Positions 8,281 to 16,539 of a stretch of 36,984 nt of DNA are shown piece after piece; the first letter of the stretch is position 1; each line of letters opens with the position of its first letter. The position numbers and the translations under genes are program-made. Source of the DNA: Dysgonomonas sp. 511. GTDB lineage: Bacteria > Bacteroidota > Bacteroidia > Bacteroidales > Dysgonomonadaceae. The stretch lies in contig NZ_QVMQ01000006.1 in assembly GCF_010501105.1 (NCBI RefSeq), positions 112,203-149,186 of the forward strand. The letters are read 5' to 3'. Under the pieces are notes generated by a model, which worked only from the letters and a program-made list of their open reading frames with translations, was not told where the DNA came from and made no database searches.

Positions 8281-8319
8281 AGCCATATAAGGGTGTTACA
8301 CATCCTTATATGGCTTTTT
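8281..8319 (+). terminator. Rho-independent terminator after SDR gene
   Basis: AGCCATATAAGG (8281-8292) pairs perfectly over 12 bp with CCTTATATGGCT (8304-8315), and a run of five T follows. It closes the gntR-PL17-kdgF-MFS-SDR operon. Confidence 0.9.
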
Positions 8320-8336
8320 AATTTTAAAAACAGACC

Positions 8337-9221
8337 ATGAAAAAAGCACTATTACTCATATTGTTGGTAGCTTCGGTAATCGCCCTGAATGCTCAAAATG
8401 ACACAACTAAATATGGTGTTGTCATTCCTAAAGGATTTACAGCACAAATAGATGTTGTGTACGACAAAGTTGGAGATTGGGAAGGCAAAGTCGACATCTA
8501 TCTGCCACCAAATACAGGCAAACCAACTCCTATTTTAATCAATATTCACGGTGGAGGGTGGAATCACGGAAATAAGGAAAAACAGAAGGGATTCGGCTCA
8601 TTCTTCAAAAATAAGATGGCTGTAGCCAATATGGGTTACCGTCTGGTAGACGTAGCCCCTGCCCCTGCTGCTATAGAAGACGTACGCAGTGTATTGGCAT
8701 ACCTGGTAAAGAACGCCAAAGAGCTGAACATAGATGTAAACAAAATAGTCGTTATGGGAGGTTCTGCCGGTGGACACCTTGCCATGATGGGTGGCTATCT
8801 AGGAGATAATATACTATTCGACCAGAATAGAAAAGATCTGAAAGACCTGAAAGTTGCCGCAGTGATTGATAAGTATGGCATTGCTGATATGGTCGATTTT
8901 TCTGTTGGGCCTAAACCTTATAAATCGGCGGTAAGATGGATTGGTAAAAAAATAGACAATGTAGCCTTTATCAGGTCGGTATCTCCTCTTTACCACATCA
9001 ATAAGAATACCCCTCCTACATTTATTGTGCATGGCGATGCAGACCCTATTGTTCCTTATTCGCAATCGGTGGAGTTGAAGAAGAAATTAGATGAGTTCGG
9101 GGTAAAGAATATATTTATCACCGTTGAAGGAGGTGAACATGGAAAGTTTCCGCAAGAGAAACAACGCGAAATCAGCCGCTCTATAATATCTTTTTTGAAA
9201 AAGGTAAAAGTGATAGAATAA
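8337..9221 (+). CDS. Secreted alpha/beta hydrolase, esterase-like
   Basis: A 294-residue exported hydrolase of the esterase/lipase (BD-FAE, acetylxylan-esterase-like) group. It has a signal peptide (1-20, ending ALNAQ), an oxyanion-hole motif HGGGW (71-75), nucleophile S143 in MGGSAGGH, D236 in VHGDADPIVP and H268 in EGGEHGKF, so the triad is complete. Family members remove acyl groups from plant or other polysaccharides. It lies behind the terminator of the alginate operon and has its own terminator, so it may be expressed alone. Deacetylation of acetylated alginate would fit the context, but nothing in the sequence fixes the substrate. Confidence 0.82.
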   Translation: MKKALLLILLVASVIALNAQNDTTKYGVVIPKGFTAQIDVVYDKVGDWEGKVDIYLPPNTGKPTPILINIHGGGWNHGNKEKQKGFGSFFKNKMAVANMGYRLVDVAPAPAAIEDVRSVLAYLVKNAKELNIDVNKIVVMGGSAGGHLAMMGGYLGDNILFDQNRKDLKDLKVAAVIDKYGIADMVDFSVGPKPYKSAVRWIGKKIDNVAFIRSVSPLYHINKNTPPTFIVHGDADPIVPYSQSVELKKKLDEFGVKNIFITVEGGEHGKFPQEKQREISRSIISFLKKVKVIE

Positions 9222-9243
9222 ATAATGTTTTGGAGAGAAAGAG

Positions 9244-9273
9244 AGCTTATGGATAACTCCATAGGCTTTTTTT
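9244..9273 (+). terminator. Rho-independent terminator after hydrolase gene
   Basis: AGCTTATGGA (9244-9253) pairs with TCCATAGGCT (9258-9267), nine Watson-Crick pairs and one G-T, around a TAAC loop, and then a run of seven T. It separates the hydrolase from the converging mnmD gene. Confidence 0.85.
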
Positions 9274-9334
9274 GTATTGATTCTGCATTATTCCCGTTTT
9301 CAATTATCTATAATTATGCAGAGTGTTATAAAAA

Positions 9335-10024
9335 TCAAAGAGAAGTGGCTTTTGTCGCCCGTAGCATTTCGCGTTTACCGGGAGGGCCGGGCAAACGTTC
9401 TACAGTGAAGCCTGCTTGCTGCATCATCCGGCGGACTGCTCCTTTTGCGCAATAAGTGACAAGGATAGCGTTTTCTGCTGCTATTTTAAATAGATTGTCA
9501 AATATCTGCTGAGTCCATAAGCCGGGTTGCTTATCAGGGGCAAAAGCATCGAAGTATATTAGGTCGATATTCTTTAACTGGGAGAAATCGAATTGCGTAA
9601 AATCGGCTTCCAGTTTGGTTAAATGGAAATCGGGAAGTATCGGGATGCCTTCATCCCATTGTGCTTCATGCAATTGGTAGAATAATGATTTTTCTTCGCC
9701 CGCATAGCCTTCTGTATAATTCAGTTTGTCGGTTACAGATTTATCCAGAGGGTAGGCTTCTACCGATGTATAGTGAATGCTTATTTGCTGTTTGCAAGCT
9801 TCCAGTATAGTGAGGAAAGCATTTAATCCTGTACCGAACCCTACTTCAAAAATGCGTATTTCATTTTTGGAACAGGCTTTAAGGCCTGTATTGATAAAAA
9901 TATGCGTCGACTCTTGTATGGCGCCGTTTACCGAATGGTAGTGCTCGTTGAGCGATGGCACAAAAAGAGTGTGAGACCCATCGGCTGTAAGTTCAATTTC
10001 GGGTTTCACACTCATTCCTGGCAT
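9335..10024 (-). CDS. mnmD: tRNA mnm5s2U34 methyltransferase, stand-alone MnmD domain
   Basis: A 229-residue S-adenosylmethionine-dependent methyltransferase corresponding to the N-terminal half of bifunctional MnmC. It adds the last methyl group to the aminomethyl side chain of wobble uridine 34 in certain tRNAs. The SAM-binding loop is FEVGFGTGLNAF (59-70), the active-site block IYFDAFAPDKQPGLW covers 156-170, and the family-typical RLPGPPGKREM lies near the C-terminus. The oxidase half found in E. coli MnmC is absent, as is common outside Gammaproteobacteria. The ATG at 10024 is 12 bp after ispF, so it is the last gene of a porV-ispF-mnmD unit. A second in-frame ATG three codons later is also possible. 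Confidence 0.88.
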   Translation of the reverse strand: MPGMSVKPEIELTADGSHTLFVPSLNEHYHSVNGAIQESTHIFINTGLKACSKNEIRIFEVGFGTGLNAFLTILEACKQQISIHYTSVEAYPLDKSVTDKLNYTEGYAGEEKSLFYQLHEAQWDEGIPILPDFHLTKLEADFTQFDFSQLKNIDLIYFDAFAPDKQPGLWTQQIFDNLFKIAAENAILVTYCAKGAVRRMMQQAGFTVERLPGPPGKREMLRATKATSL

Positions 10025-10036
10025 TGGTGTGTTTAA

Positions 10037-10519
10037 TTATTGGAGGTTTTCTATCAGAGCAACGGCATAGGCTGCAAAGCCTTCTTCGCGGCCTACAAAC
10101 CCCATCTTTTCAGATGTTGTAGCTTTAATAGAAATATCTTCGATTGAGATCTGTAAAATATCCGCCATTGTTTTTTGCATGAGTGGTATATGCGGATTTA
10201 TCTTTGGGCGTTCGGCGCATATAGTGGCATCTATATTGCCTATTTTGTAGCCTTTGGCAGTAATGACTTCAAGTGTCTTTTTCAATAGTATTTTGCTGTC
10301 GATGTTTTCGTATTCGCCGGCTGTATCGGGAAAATGAAAGCCTATATCACGCAGATTGGCTGCACCTAGCAGCGCATCGCAAATTGCATGTATCAGCACA
10401 TCGGCATCGGAGTGGCCAAGTAGCCCCTGGGTATGATCTATCTTCACGCCGCCCAGCCACAATTCGCGATTGTCTGCCAAACGATGTACATCATACCCAA
10501 AACCTACTCTTATTTTCAT
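10037..10519 (-). CDS. ispF: 2-C-methyl-D-erythritol 2,4-cyclodiphosphate synthase
   Basis: A 160-residue cytoplasmic enzyme of the MEP isoprenoid pathway that closes CDP-ME 2-phosphate to the cyclic diphosphate with release of CMP. The metal ligands are D10 and H12 in FGYDVHRL, with the third His in the following conserved block (GLLGHSDADVLIHAICDALL). ATTSEKMGFVGREEG near the C-terminus is the other family signature. Length is typical. It sits 22 bp downstream of porV, an arrangement also known from Porphyromonas gingivalis. Confidence 0.97.
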   Translation of the reverse strand: MKIRVGFGYDVHRLADNRELWLGGVKIDHTQGLLGHSDADVLIHAICDALLGAANLRDIGFHFPDTAGEYENIDSKILLKKTLEVITAKGYKIGNIDATICAERPKINPHIPLMQKTMADILQISIEDISIKATTSEKMGFVGREEGFAAYAVALIENLQ

Positions 10520-10541
10520 TTGTTATTCTTATTTTGATATA

Positions 10542-11756
10542 TTATCTGAACAAGTTTTTCATTCCGTCTATGTCGAAGGCCAGAGAGAAACGTAGAGTCT
10601 GGTCTAGTGGGTTTTGCTGTGCAGTAGCAAGCATATAAGCTACGTCCAGTTGGAATGCCGACAATTTGAATCCGGCACCGAATGAGAAGTACTGGCGGTT
10701 GCCTTTCATTTTGTTTTCGTGGAAGTAACCAGAGCGAAGGCGGAACTTGTTGTCATAATCGTATTCTGCACCGATCGACCACATGATTTCTTTCAACTCT
10801 TCTGAAAATCCGCCGGGTGCATCGCCAAACGATTTGAAGATGCCGGAAATAGAACTTCCGTCTCTGTAGTCTTTCAGTTTATTGGCGTATCTGGTGTCTT
10901 CCTGATCGAGCCTGTCCTGATAGTCGGCTTCAGATTCTCCGTCTTGTTTTATGATTGCTTTTTTCATCGGAGGGGTAGGAACCAATAGTTTATTGATGTC
11001 GGCACTTAATGATAATGTACTTACCTCGTTCAACGGATACATGATTGATGCACCCAGACGCAGGTTGGTAGGGATATAATCGTTGCGGCTACCTCCATCG
11101 GTAGATATTTTTGTACCTATATTAGATATATTGAAACCGAAGCTGAGCAAGCTTTCCGATTGACCGATATTCACATACGATTCGTTGTATCCGGCTATAT
11201 CGGCAGCCCATGCATTTCCTGGTGATACCTCGTCATCGGCACCCGAATAGTCGGTACGGATATAGCGCACGGTGATAGCTCCCGAAAATGTTTCTGTCAG
11301 TTTGCGCGAATAACCCAAGTCGAATGCCATTTCGTATGGTGCTACGGTGAAGTGCATATCTTCGCCCATGACATCCATCATTTTCACATCTCCGACAGAA
11401 AAATAGCGGATAGATGCACTCAGTGCTTGGTTGTTCTCGTTTCCAAGTTTATAATATCCTACTCCGTAAGCCAGGGCTACATCGTTTACTATCTTTCTCA
11501 ACCAAGGAGTGTATGATAGGGCAAATCCCGCTTTGCTTGGCGAGAACGCATATTTTGCCGGATTCCAGTGTTGGGAATATACATCCGGAGCTGTGGCTAC
11601 ACCGGCGTCACCCATACCTCCTCCGCGAGCATCGGGAGCAATGGAAAGGGATGGCACAGCGGTAAGTATCGGGTTGATATCATCTTGTGCAGCAACAGTG
11701 AAGGCTGATAATGCGCAGATATTTACGAGTAAAACCTTTTTCAAAAAATTCTTCAT
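10542..11756 (-). CDS. porV: PorV (LptO), type IX secretion outer-membrane protein
   Basis: A 404-residue FadL-like beta-barrel. PorV shuttles cargo from the SprA translocon to the PorU sortase complex in type IX secretion. It has a signal peptide (1-23, ending TVAAQ) and then the family-typical start with LSIAPDARGGGMGDAG and WNPAKYAF, followed by alternating barrel strands and a long charged insert (about 272-300). Length is close to that of P. gingivalis PorV. It begins a porV-ispF-mnmD unit. In P. gingivalis porU lies directly upstream of porV; here the 129-bp gap before it holds no porU and the next gene is an FAH hydrolase. No clear -7 box was found in that gap. Confidence 0.9.
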   Translation of the reverse strand: MKNFLKKVLLVNICALSAFTVAAQDDINPILTAVPSLSIAPDARGGGMGDAGVATAPDVYSQHWNPAKYAFSPSKAGFALSYTPWLRKIVNDVALAYGVGYYKLGNENNQALSASIRYFSVGDVKMMDVMGEDMHFTVAPYEMAFDLGYSRKLTETFSGAITVRYIRTDYSGADDEVSPGNAWAADIAGYNESYVNIGQSESLLSFGFNISNIGTKISTDGGSRNDYIPTNLRLGASIMYPLNEVSTLSLSADINKLLVPTPPMKKAIIKQDGESEADYQDRLDQEDTRYANKLKDYRDGSSISGIFKSFGDAPGGFSEELKEIMWSIGAEYDYDNKFRLRSGYFHENKMKGNRQYFSFGAGFKLSAFQLDVAYMLATAQQNPLDQTLRFSLAFDIDGMKNLFR

Positions 11757-11885
11757 TTACAATATACTTTTAATTTTAGTAATCAATCTAAATTTGGGTT
11801 AAGGGCGGAAGATACACTCCCTATTTACAGATAACTTTGTTTTGTGTTATTTATTGTTTTTTCTTGTTTTTTTAACATTTTCGAT

Positions 11886-12515
11886 TCAGCAAACATTTAG
11901 TTTTAAAAGATTTTCACTTTCTATGTATCCTGATAATTGATTGCCGATAGCTACTTTCCCTACTCCGGCCGGTGTACCTGTAAAAATAAGGTCTCCGGTT
12001 TTTAGTGTAAAGAATTGGCTGGCATAAGCTATTATTTTATCTACCGGATGTATCATTTGGTTTGTATTTCCGGTTTGAACGGTCTTGCCATCTATATCGA
12101 GGCTAAAATCCAGATCGGTGATGTCTTTTCCAAATTTATCTTTTGGAATAAGTTTTCCTATTGCGGCAGAATTGTCGAAAGCTTTGGATATTTCCCACGG
12201 AAGGCTTTTGGCTTTTAGCCCGGCTTGCAGGTCTCGTGCCGTGAAGTCTATCCCTATCGTGATTTCGCTGTAGTAGCGATGTGCAAAACGTTGGGCGATG
12301 TTTTTCCCCATTTTGTCGATCCTTACTACCAGCTCGGCTTCGTAATGGATGTCGGAAGAAAAGTCGGGTATATAAAATTCGCCTTTCTCTCCCGCATTGA
12401 GCAATGCGGTATCGGGTTTCATAAAAAGTACAGGACTGTCTTCTCCGCTTGACGGCGCCCTGTTCATTTCCTTATTGTGAGAGTGATAATTGAGTCCTAC
12501 GCAAATTATTTTCAT
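11886..12515 (-). CDS. Fumarylacetoacetate hydrolase (FAH)-family protein
   Basis: A 209-residue cytoplasmic enzyme of the FAH superfamily, which cleaves or decarboxylates 2-oxo acids; small members of this size include acylpyruvases and oxaloacetate tautomerases. Its N-terminus is MKIICVGLNYHSHNKEM. The metal-binding block HYEAELVVRI includes the two Glu/Asp ligands, IGIDFTARDLQ is the core strand, and LIFTGTPAGVGKV is the C-terminal signature. The frame is open to 12545, but the ATG at 12515 fits the family and lies just below a TATCTTTG -7 box (12550-12543), which rules out the longer form. The substrate cannot be told from sequence. Confidence 0.88.
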   Translation of the reverse strand: MKIICVGLNYHSHNKEMNRAPSSGEDSPVLFMKPDTALLNAGEKGEFYIPDFSSDIHYEAELVVRIDKMGKNIAQRFAHRYYSEITIGIDFTARDLQAGLKAKSLPWEISKAFDNSAAIGKLIPKDKFGKDITDLDFSLDIDGKTVQTGNTNQMIHPVDKIIAYASQFFTLKTGDLIFTGTPAGVGKVAIGNQLSGYIESENLLKLNVC

Positions 12516-12542
12516 GTGAATATGCACGAATGAGAAAACATA

Positions 12543-12550
12543 CAAAGATA
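12543..12550 (-). promoter_or_regulatory. -7 box for the FAH-family gene
   Basis: TATCTTTG on the minus strand matches TANNTTTG exactly and lies 28 bp before the ATG at 12515. No clear TTTG -33 element is seen. It supports the shorter reading frame. Confidence 0.45.
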
Positions 12551-12558
12551 CGCAAGTT

Positions 12559-13296
12559 TTATTGCTTTTTCTTTATTCTTCCGAATATTTGACGGAATCG
12601 CATTGTTAATACCCCGAAAACACCTTCTGCAAATATCCCGGAGCTCATTTTGGATGTGCCCAGCAACCTGTTTACAAAAATGATAGATACTTCCTGTATC
12701 CTGAAACCAAGGCAATGGGCTGTATATTTCATTTCCACTTGGAAGGCGTAGCCCTTGAATTTTATTTTGTCGAGGTCTATTGTTTCCAGTACATTCCGTT
12801 TGTAGCATACAAATCCGGCAGTGGCGTCATGTACCTTCATGCCTGTCACTATCCGTACATAGCGGGAGGCAAAATAAGACATAAGCACGCGTCCCATCGG
12901 CCAGTTTACAACGTTTACTCCTGTATAATATCGCGACCCTACGGCTACATCAGCTCCATCCTCGGCGCAGGCGGCGTAAAGCCTGAGCAGGTCGAGCGGA
13001 TTGTGTGAGAAATCGGCATCCATTTCGAATATGTATTCATAATTACGCTCAAGTACCCACTTGAACCCTGTAATGTATGCAGTACCCAAGCCTAGTTTGC
13101 CTTCGCGTTGTATCAAAAAGAGCCTTTCGGGAAAATCTTGTTGCAACCCTTTTACTATCTGGGCTGTTCCGTCGGGCGAATTGTCGTCGATAATTAGTAT
13201 ATCGAATCTCTTAGATAAACTAAAGACTGCTTTTATGATAGCCTCTATATTTTCTTTTTCGTTGTAGGTAGGTATTATTACTATTGAGTCCGACAT
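12559..13296 (-). CDS. GT2 glycosyltransferase, dolichol-phosphate mannosyltransferase-like
   Basis: A 245-residue GT-A enzyme resembling DPM1/polyprenol-monophosphomannose synthases, which move a sugar from a nucleotide donor to a lipid phosphate at the membrane. Seen: VIIPTYNEKENI at the start, IIDDNSPDGT, the DXD motif in FEMDADFSHNP, and VGSRYYTGVNVVNWP, typical of this branch. There is no C-terminal membrane domain, so it is the short soluble form. An extended frame from a TTG at 13323 is unlikely because a -7 box covers that codon; ATG 13296 fits the family. Protein or lipid glycosylation are the likely uses. Donor sugar is unknown. Confidence 0.87.
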   Translation of the reverse strand: MSDSIVIIPTYNEKENIEAIIKAVFSLSKRFDILIIDDNSPDGTAQIVKGLQQDFPERLFLIQREGKLGLGTAYITGFKWVLERNYEYIFEMDADFSHNPLDLLRLYAACAEDGADVAVGSRYYTGVNVVNWPMGRVLMSYFASRYVRIVTGMKVHDATAGFVCYKRNVLETIDLDKIKFKGYAFQVEMKYTAHCLGFRIQEVSIIFVNRLLGTSKMSSGIFAEGVFGVLTMRFRQIFGRIKKKQ

Positions 13297-13320
13297 AGGT
13301 TCTTGTTTTTTGCGAAACCA

Positions 13321-13328
13321 CAAATGTA
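13321..13328 (-). promoter_or_regulatory. -7 box for the GT2 gene
   Basis: TACATTTG on the minus strand matches TANNTTTG and ends 25 bp before the ATG at 13296. It overlaps the TTG at 13323 and so argues against that codon as a start. Confidence 0.45.
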
Positions 13329-13507
13329 ATATTTTAAGGACTTACTGTTAAAATAAATATGCCTAAAAATATCAAAAACAATCACTTTCTTGTTTTTCTA
13401 ACTTCAATTTCGAAGAATAGATAAAACTTCTTTATGGAATTTACAGGCTTTTCATATCTATAGGGTAAAAAGGGGAATATTTAATAACAATTTTAAAAAC
13501 TAGAATC

Positions 13508-14356
13508 ATGAAAAATTCATTTAACTTAAATTCCTCAGAATGGTGCGACATTATTTTTGAAGGAAAAAACAAAGCTTACGGAGCTTTTGAATTAAGGCAG
13601 TCTTCTTCGAAACGCCATCTGGTAGCATTCGGGTTTATCCTGATCTTAGCTATTTTCATATCCTTCCTTCCATCTATTATAAATAAAATAGAAGCGGCCA
13701 ATGCGCCGAGGACAGAAGGTGTGAATGACAAGTATAGGGTTATAGAGATAGATCAGATAAAAGAAGAACCGATAGCCGACCTTATTAAACCGGAAATACC
13801 GGAACCGCCAGTTTACCGCAAGATGGAGAAATTTGTACCGCCTACTATTGTCGACAATGATACGGAAATCAAACCCGATCAGGAAATGGTTAGTGTAAGC
13901 GATGTGCTCGACAATAAAGATGCTGTAATCGGAGCGTTTTCGGTAAAAGATGGCTCTACCGACGTTAGTGCCGAAATCAAGAAATTCAGGGACGATGTTA
14001 TGAATGAGGGCAATGGGTCGGGAACGGCAAAGGAAGTACCTCCATTGATCACCGCCGAATTTCCTCCTCAATATCCTGGTGGAACACAAGAGATGTACCG
14101 TTATATTGCCGAAACTCTGAAATATCCGGTTGCCGAACAAGAAATGGGCATTCAAGGACGTGTAACAATACGGTTTGTAGTCAGCAAAACCGGAGATATA
14201 AAGGATATACAAATATTGAAAGGGGTGAGCCCTAATTGTGATAAGGAGGCTATCCGCGTACTGAAAAGCATGCCTCGCTGGATACCGGGCAAGCAAAACG
14301 GACATCCTGTCGCTGTTTACTTTACTATACCGATTGTGTACCAGCTGAAATCGTAA
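13508..14356 (+). CDS. TonB-family energy transducer
   Basis: A 282-residue protein that couples the inner-membrane proton-driven motor to outer-membrane receptors of the SusC type. The N-terminus shows the Bacteroidota-type AYGAFELRQ motif (24-32), a single membrane helix (about 38-58), then a periplasmic linker rich in Pro, Glu and Lys (PEIPEPPVYRK). The C-terminal TonB domain spans about 190-282 (PQYPGGTQEMYRYI, GRVTIRFVV, WIPGKQNGHPVAVYFTIPI). ExbB/ExbD are not adjacent, so it is an orphan TonB. It ends against grpE-dnaJ at a shared terminator. Which receptor it serves cannot be told. Confidence 0.93.
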   Translation: MKNSFNLNSSEWCDIIFEGKNKAYGAFELRQSSSKRHLVAFGFILILAIFISFLPSIINKIEAANAPRTEGVNDKYRVIEIDQIKEEPIADLIKPEIPEPPVYRKMEKFVPPTIVDNDTEIKPDQEMVSVSDVLDNKDAVIGAFSVKDGSTDVSAEIKKFRDDVMNEGNGSGTAKEVPPLITAEFPPQYPGGTQEMYRYIAETLKYPVAEQEMGIQGRVTIRFVVSKTGDIKDIQILKGVSPNCDKEAIRVLKSMPRWIPGKQNGHPVAVYFTIPIVYQLKS

Positions 14357-14379
14357 TATCTTGACCTTTACTTATAAGC

Positions 14380-14420
14380 AGGATGGCCCGGACAGAAGAA
14401 CTCCCCGGGCCATCCTTATT
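14380..14420. terminator. Bidirectional terminator between tonB and dnaJ
   Basis: AGGATGGCCCGG (14380-14391) pairs with CCGGGCCATCCT (14405-14416), a 12-bp GC-rich stem. It is followed by TTATTTTA on the plus side and preceded by an AT-rich stretch for the minus side. It lies in the 75 bp between the two converging genes. Confidence 0.8.
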
Positions 14421-14431
14421 TTAGTAACCGT

Positions 14432-15571
14432 TTAATCAAACATCTTCCTGAAGTGGCTGAAAATCTTCTCTTTTACCGATTTACTTGGTTGGAAATTCGG
14501 TGAATTTTCTAAGCCCGTGAGTGTCGATTTTTCCGTATCGCTCAAGTTTTCAGGTATATATACGCTGATGTTTATCAGTAAGTCGCCTGTGCCATAACGG
14601 TTTACGCTAGGTAAGCCTTTGTTTTTAAGCCTCAGTACCTTACCCGGTTGCGTTCCGGGTTCTATATTTACTTTTACTTTTCCGTCTATTGTAGGCACAA
14701 CTACACTTCCTCCTAATGCGGCGGTGGATATGCTGAGCAGAAGATTGTAGACAATATCATTATCGTCGCGGAACAATTCGGGATGTTGTTCTTCTTCTAC
14801 CAGTATCAGCAAATCTCCATTAACACCTCCGTGGCGCGCGGCATTTCCTTTTCCGCTCATCGAGAGTTGCATACCTTCTGCCACTCCTGCCGGAATATTT
14901 ATGTTTATAATCTCTTCTTCGCGTACAATTCCCTCTCCGGCACAATGGCTGCATTTCTTGGTTATTGTTTTCCCTTCACCATTACAGGTCGGACAAGTGC
15001 TTTGGGTCTGCATTTGCCCAAGGATGGTATTCATCACACGGGTAACTACTCCTGCGCCTTTACATGTATGGCAGGTTTCGTATGCAGTGCCATTGTCGGC
15101 TCCTGTGCCTTTGCAATGTTTGCAGGATACGAACTTGTTTACTTTTATCTTTTTTTCTACACCGTTGGCAATGTCTTTGAGACTGAGTTTTACCTTTACG
15201 CGCAAGTCGGAGCCCCTGTTTACTCTGGTGCCTCGCGAACTGCCAAATCCGCCGAAGCCACCACCAAAGTGCCCTCCGAATATATCTCCAAACTGCGAGA
15301 ATATATCATCCATAGAGAATCCTCCGGAATGGCCGCCAAATCCTCCCGGAGCCTCGTGCCCGTACCTATCGTATTTGGCTCGCTTCTGGTCGTCGCTTAG
15401 TATTTCATAAGCTTCGGCTGCCTCCTTGAATTTTTCTTCAGCCTCGCTGTTTCCCGGGTTTTTATCGGGATGGTATTGGATAGCCTTTTTGCGGTAGGCT
15501 TTTTTTATTTCTTCCGTTGTTGCAGATTTGGTTATCTCCAGTACTTCGTAATAGTCTCGTTTAGTTGCCAT
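14432..15571 (-). CDS. dnaJ: Chaperone protein DnaJ
   Basis: A 379-residue type I Hsp40 co-chaperone that delivers clients to DnaK and stimulates its ATPase. A J domain (1-70) contains HPDKN, followed by a Gly/Phe-rich linker (about 75-120) and four zinc-binding repeats [24 protein letters not shown] and CSHCAGEG. The C-terminal substrate-binding and dimerisation domains close the protein. All expected parts are present. The gene is 20 bp downstream of grpE; the pair is the usual Bacteroidota arrangement, with dnaK elsewhere. Confidence 0.98.
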   Translation of the reverse strand: MATKRDYYEVLEITKSATTEEIKKAYRKKAIQYHPDKNPGNSEAEEKFKEAAEAYEILSDDQKRAKYDRYGHEAPGGFGGHSGGFSMDDIFSQFGDIFGGHFGGGFGGFGSSRGTRVNRGSDLRVKVKLSLKDIANGVEKKIKVNKFVSCKHCKGTGADNGTAYETCHTCKGAGVVTRVMNTILGQMQTQSTCPTCNGEGKTITKKCSHCAGEGIVREEEIININIPAGVAEGMQLSMSGKGNAARHGGVNGDLLILVEEEQHPELFRDDNDIVYNLLLSISTAALGGSVVVPTIDGKVKVNIEPGTQPGKVLRLKNKGLPSVNRYGTGDLLINISVYIPENLSDTEKSTLTGLENSPNFQPSKSVKEKIFSHFRKMFD

Positions 15572-15591
15572 GGGTTTTGCTCTCGGTTCTT

Positions 15592-16134
15592 TTATTTTGC
15601 TACGATTACTTTTGGATAGCGAATAACTTTGTCGTCCAGTGTATATCCTTTCTGAATGCTGTCTACAATCTTATCTTTGTCTTCCTCCGATTGTGCAGGG
15701 ATAGTTGTCAGGGCTTCGTGCTTGTCGGCATCGAAAGGTTGTCCTATTGTTTCTATTTCTTTTACTCCGTGTTTGCCGAGAAAATTCTTGAATTTATTAT
15801 ATATAAGTTCAATGCCTTCTCTTACAGCCTCTATGTCTTCCGTCTTGGAAATGTTGTCCAATGCCCGGTCGAAGTCGTCGATTACAGATATAATATCTAC
15901 AAGGACTTTCTCGCTGCCCGATCTCAATAGCTCGGCTTTTTCTTTCAACGTACGTTTGCGGTAGTTGTCAAATTCGGCATTCAGACGCAGGAAAGTATCG
16001 TTCAGCTCGTTGTATTTTGCTTCCCAGTCCGTCACATTGTCACCTTCGTTTGTCTCAGTAGCTTCTTCTTGCTGATTATTTGTCAGGTTGTCTTGGTTTT
16101 CCAACTCCTCTTTATCAGTAAATTTTTCTTCCAT
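15592..16134 (-). CDS. grpE: Nucleotide exchange factor GrpE
   Basis: A 180-residue homodimeric exchange factor for DnaK. An acidic, low-complexity N-terminus (about 1-35) leads into a long coiled coil ([26 protein letters not shown]) and a C-terminal beta domain ending [14 protein letters not shown], the family signature. It is the first gene of grpE-dnaJ. A possible -7 box, TATTTTTG on the minus strand, lies at 16243-16236, about 100 bp upstream, without a good -33. No CIRCE-like inverted repeat was seen. Confidence 0.96.
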   Translation of the reverse strand: MEEKFTDKEELENQDNLTNNQQEEATETNEGDNVTDWEAKYNELNDTFLRLNAEFDNYRKRTLKEKAELLRSGSEKVLVDIISVIDDFDRALDNISKTEDIEAVREGIELIYNKFKNFLGKHGVKEIETIGQPFDADKHEALTTIPAQSEEDKDKIVDSIQKGYTLDDKVIRYPKVIVAK

Positions 16135-16539
16135 ATTTTGATATTTGTTTTATTGTCAATTGCTTATGCCGATTACAGACGAGATGTGCAAATCTGTCTA
16201 CATGTCATTATTTATCTATACAGCAAAAGCTTTGCCAAAAATAATAATATATGCGACGCAGTAGGTACATCTAGTAACATAGACTTTTGATTAGCTAAAA
16301 TTCAGACAGGCTCCAAAAAGATTGCCACATGATGTTTTGATGGAATTGAGAATATGAGTAAATTTACAGCGCATCTGAGTAACTCTGTTGCTGAGAAACC
16401 AAGAAAAACATATATCTAATTATTAGAATGAACGGCAAAAAAGGAGATAAACCATTGCCGTTTGCAGGAGAGAGAAAGCCAATAGGAAGAATTTGGAAGA
16501 ACCCGGCGAAATAATCATAAAAATAATAATACAAAAACA
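16135..16539. other. Divergent gap between grpE and the GH88 gene
   Basis: A 405-bp stretch with no confident gene. It contains a possible minus-strand -7 box for grpE (16236-16243), and a perfect 8-bp inverted repeat AACGGCAA (16431-16438) with TTGCCGTT (16455-16462) near the GH88 start. A 28-codon open frame, ATG at 16428 and stop at 16514, overlaps this repeat; it encodes a basic peptide starting MNGKKGDKPLPF. I could not find a convincing TTTG/TANNTTTG pair for the GH88 gene. Confidence 0.4.

Noticed and set aside
12516..12545. Longer N-terminus of the FAH-family protein
   Set aside because: The extra ten residues do not fit the family and a -7 box covers that region; ATG 12515 is preferred.
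13297..13323. TTG start for the GT2 gene
   Set aside because: The TTG lies within an exact TANNTTTG box; ATG 13296 begins the conserved part of the protein.
13646..14305. 219-codon minus-strand frame opposite tonB
   Set aside because: It is a shadow of the TonB gene, with a composition unlike a real protein.
14783..15410. Two long plus-strand open frames (169 and 205 codons) opposite dnaJ
   Set aside because: They are antisense to a canonical dnaJ, show no family signature, and owe their length to codon bias in the opposite strand.
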